From Helicobacter_B zhangjianzhongii (GTDB lineage Bacteria; Campylobacterota; Campylobacteria; Campylobacterales; Helicobacteraceae), in assembly GCF_030249855.1 (NCBI RefSeq), contig NZ_JANURN010000016.1, positions 1 to 12,554 on the forward strand: a stretch of 12,554 bases of DNA. The letters run 5' to 3'. The number at the start of each line of letters is the position of its first letter. Positions within the stretch are counted from its first letter, which is position 1. The notes below the pieces were generated by a model, which worked only from the letters and a program-made list of their open reading frames with translations, did no database searches and was not told where the DNA came from. Of the stretch, positions 12,082-12,554 are shown one piece after another. Position numbers and translations under genes: made by a program.

Positions 12082-12554
12082 ATGAAGCCAGAAAAGCGCG
12101 TAGCATTTGTGGATTGCTGTGATGATGGGATAAGAGATAAGGTCTGCCCTATTTTGGAAGAGCATTTTAAGCTTGTGTTTGATGAGATAGCACCAGAGTA
12201 TGTGTTCTACTCTGCATTTCAATATCTGCGACTATGCCATAGGCTTTGATCATTTGCACTTCTTAGATCGCTATTTGCGCTATCCGCTTTACCTTTTCTA
12301 TGAGCAAGACACACAAAGAGCAAGCAACAAGCACAAGGGCGTTGATGAGACACTTCTAGCAAGCAAGGAGCGATTTTGCAATTTTGTAGTGAGCAATGGC
12401 AATGCCGATCCTTATAGAGAGCAAGTATTCTACGCGCTTAATGCGTATAAAAAAGTGGATTCTGGCGGGAGGTATCTAAACAACATAGGGCAGCGCGTGC
12501 AAGATAAATTTGCCTTCCAAAAGCAGTGTAGATTCTCCCTTTGCTTTGAGAATT
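12082..12554 (+). pseudogene. Family-10 (alpha-1,3) fucosyltransferase, frameshifted by an internal deletion; right end outside window
   Basis: ATG at 12082 follows AAGGAG (12071-12076) by 5 nt and reads MKPEKRVAFVDCC to EYVFYSAF, then goes out of frame and stops at 12247-12249. The other frame picks up at 12218 with FNICDYAIGFDHLHFLDRYL and stays open to the window end, with KKVDSGGRYLNNIGQRVQDK and RFSLCFEN. These are signatures of GT10 fucosyltransferases, which build Lewis-type antigens on Helicobacter LPS. The conserved stretch expected between the two parts (Gly-x-x-His ... IFYTGEN-x-x-x-x) is absent in every frame, so about 20-25 codons plus two bases seem deleted between short TTT/TTTC matches. 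The region also carries one near-copy of the dispersed repeat (12449-12463). A sequencing or assembly error cannot be excluded, but a single-base error would not explain the missing motif. Confidence 0.8.

Noticed and set aside
12250..12554. The downstream open frame as a separate gene.
   Set aside because: It begins in the middle of a conserved fucosyltransferase motif with no start codon or ribosome-binding site, and the preceding frame supplies the matching N-terminus.

Overview
The window most likely comes from a Helicobacter of the enterohepatic type. This rests on gene content rather than a database match: a menaquinone prenyltransferase of the MqnP/UbiA type, a DUF502 protein, a Bpt leucyltransferase, an epsilonproteobacterial-style UvrC, an NhaC-type antiporter, and a broken family-10 (alpha-1,3) fucosyltransferase of the kind Helicobacter uses to decorate LPS. 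The core genes look moderately GC-rich for the genus. The species cannot be named from the sequence.

Layout. Bases 1-150 hold the last 49 codons of an outer-membrane beta-barrel protein. Bases 151-681 are non-coding and crowded with repeats: a ~120-bp long hairpin, a perfect 18-bp palindrome, and fragments of a TGTCATTGCGAG-type element. A tightly packed plus-strand operon follows (682-7452): DUF502 membrane protein, mqnP, a possible PilZ-like protein, a membrane-anchored coiled-coil protein with a DUF6115/DUF2802-like tail, bpt, and an 1149-residue single-chain restriction-modification enzyme. Four of the five junctions are overlaps or gaps of 16 bp or less, with stop/start overlaps ATGA, ATGATGA and TAATG. 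Bases 7453-7722 are a second repeat-rich spacer holding a 162-bp element with terminal inverted repeats and a 41-bp copy of the end of the restriction gene. The minus strand then carries uvrC and, upstream of it, a six-helix membrane protein with a clear TATAAT promoter. A divergent plus-strand unit starts at about 10525 with an NhaC-family antiporter, followed after 18 bp by a fucosyltransferase pseudogene that runs off the right edge.

The most unusual feature is a dispersed 15-mer, AAAAGTGGATTCTAG. I count nine exact copies on the two strands and 24 copies of its 8-base core GGATTCTA, where less than one is expected by chance. It sits alone, in inverted pairs, at the boundary of a gene-fragment duplication, and inside coding sequence in several reading frames. 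In uvrC it lies directly after the start codon and several copies build an apparent extra peptide. This resembles the behaviour of DNA-uptake sequences or of Rickettsia-type palindromic elements, but the cause is not determined here.

Functionally the operon mixes respiratory quinone synthesis, possible motility or c-di-GMP-linked proteins, N-degron tagging and a restriction enzyme. Only the restriction gene looks clearly foreign, being visibly AT-richer than its neighbours although it is coupled to bpt by a 1-base overlap.
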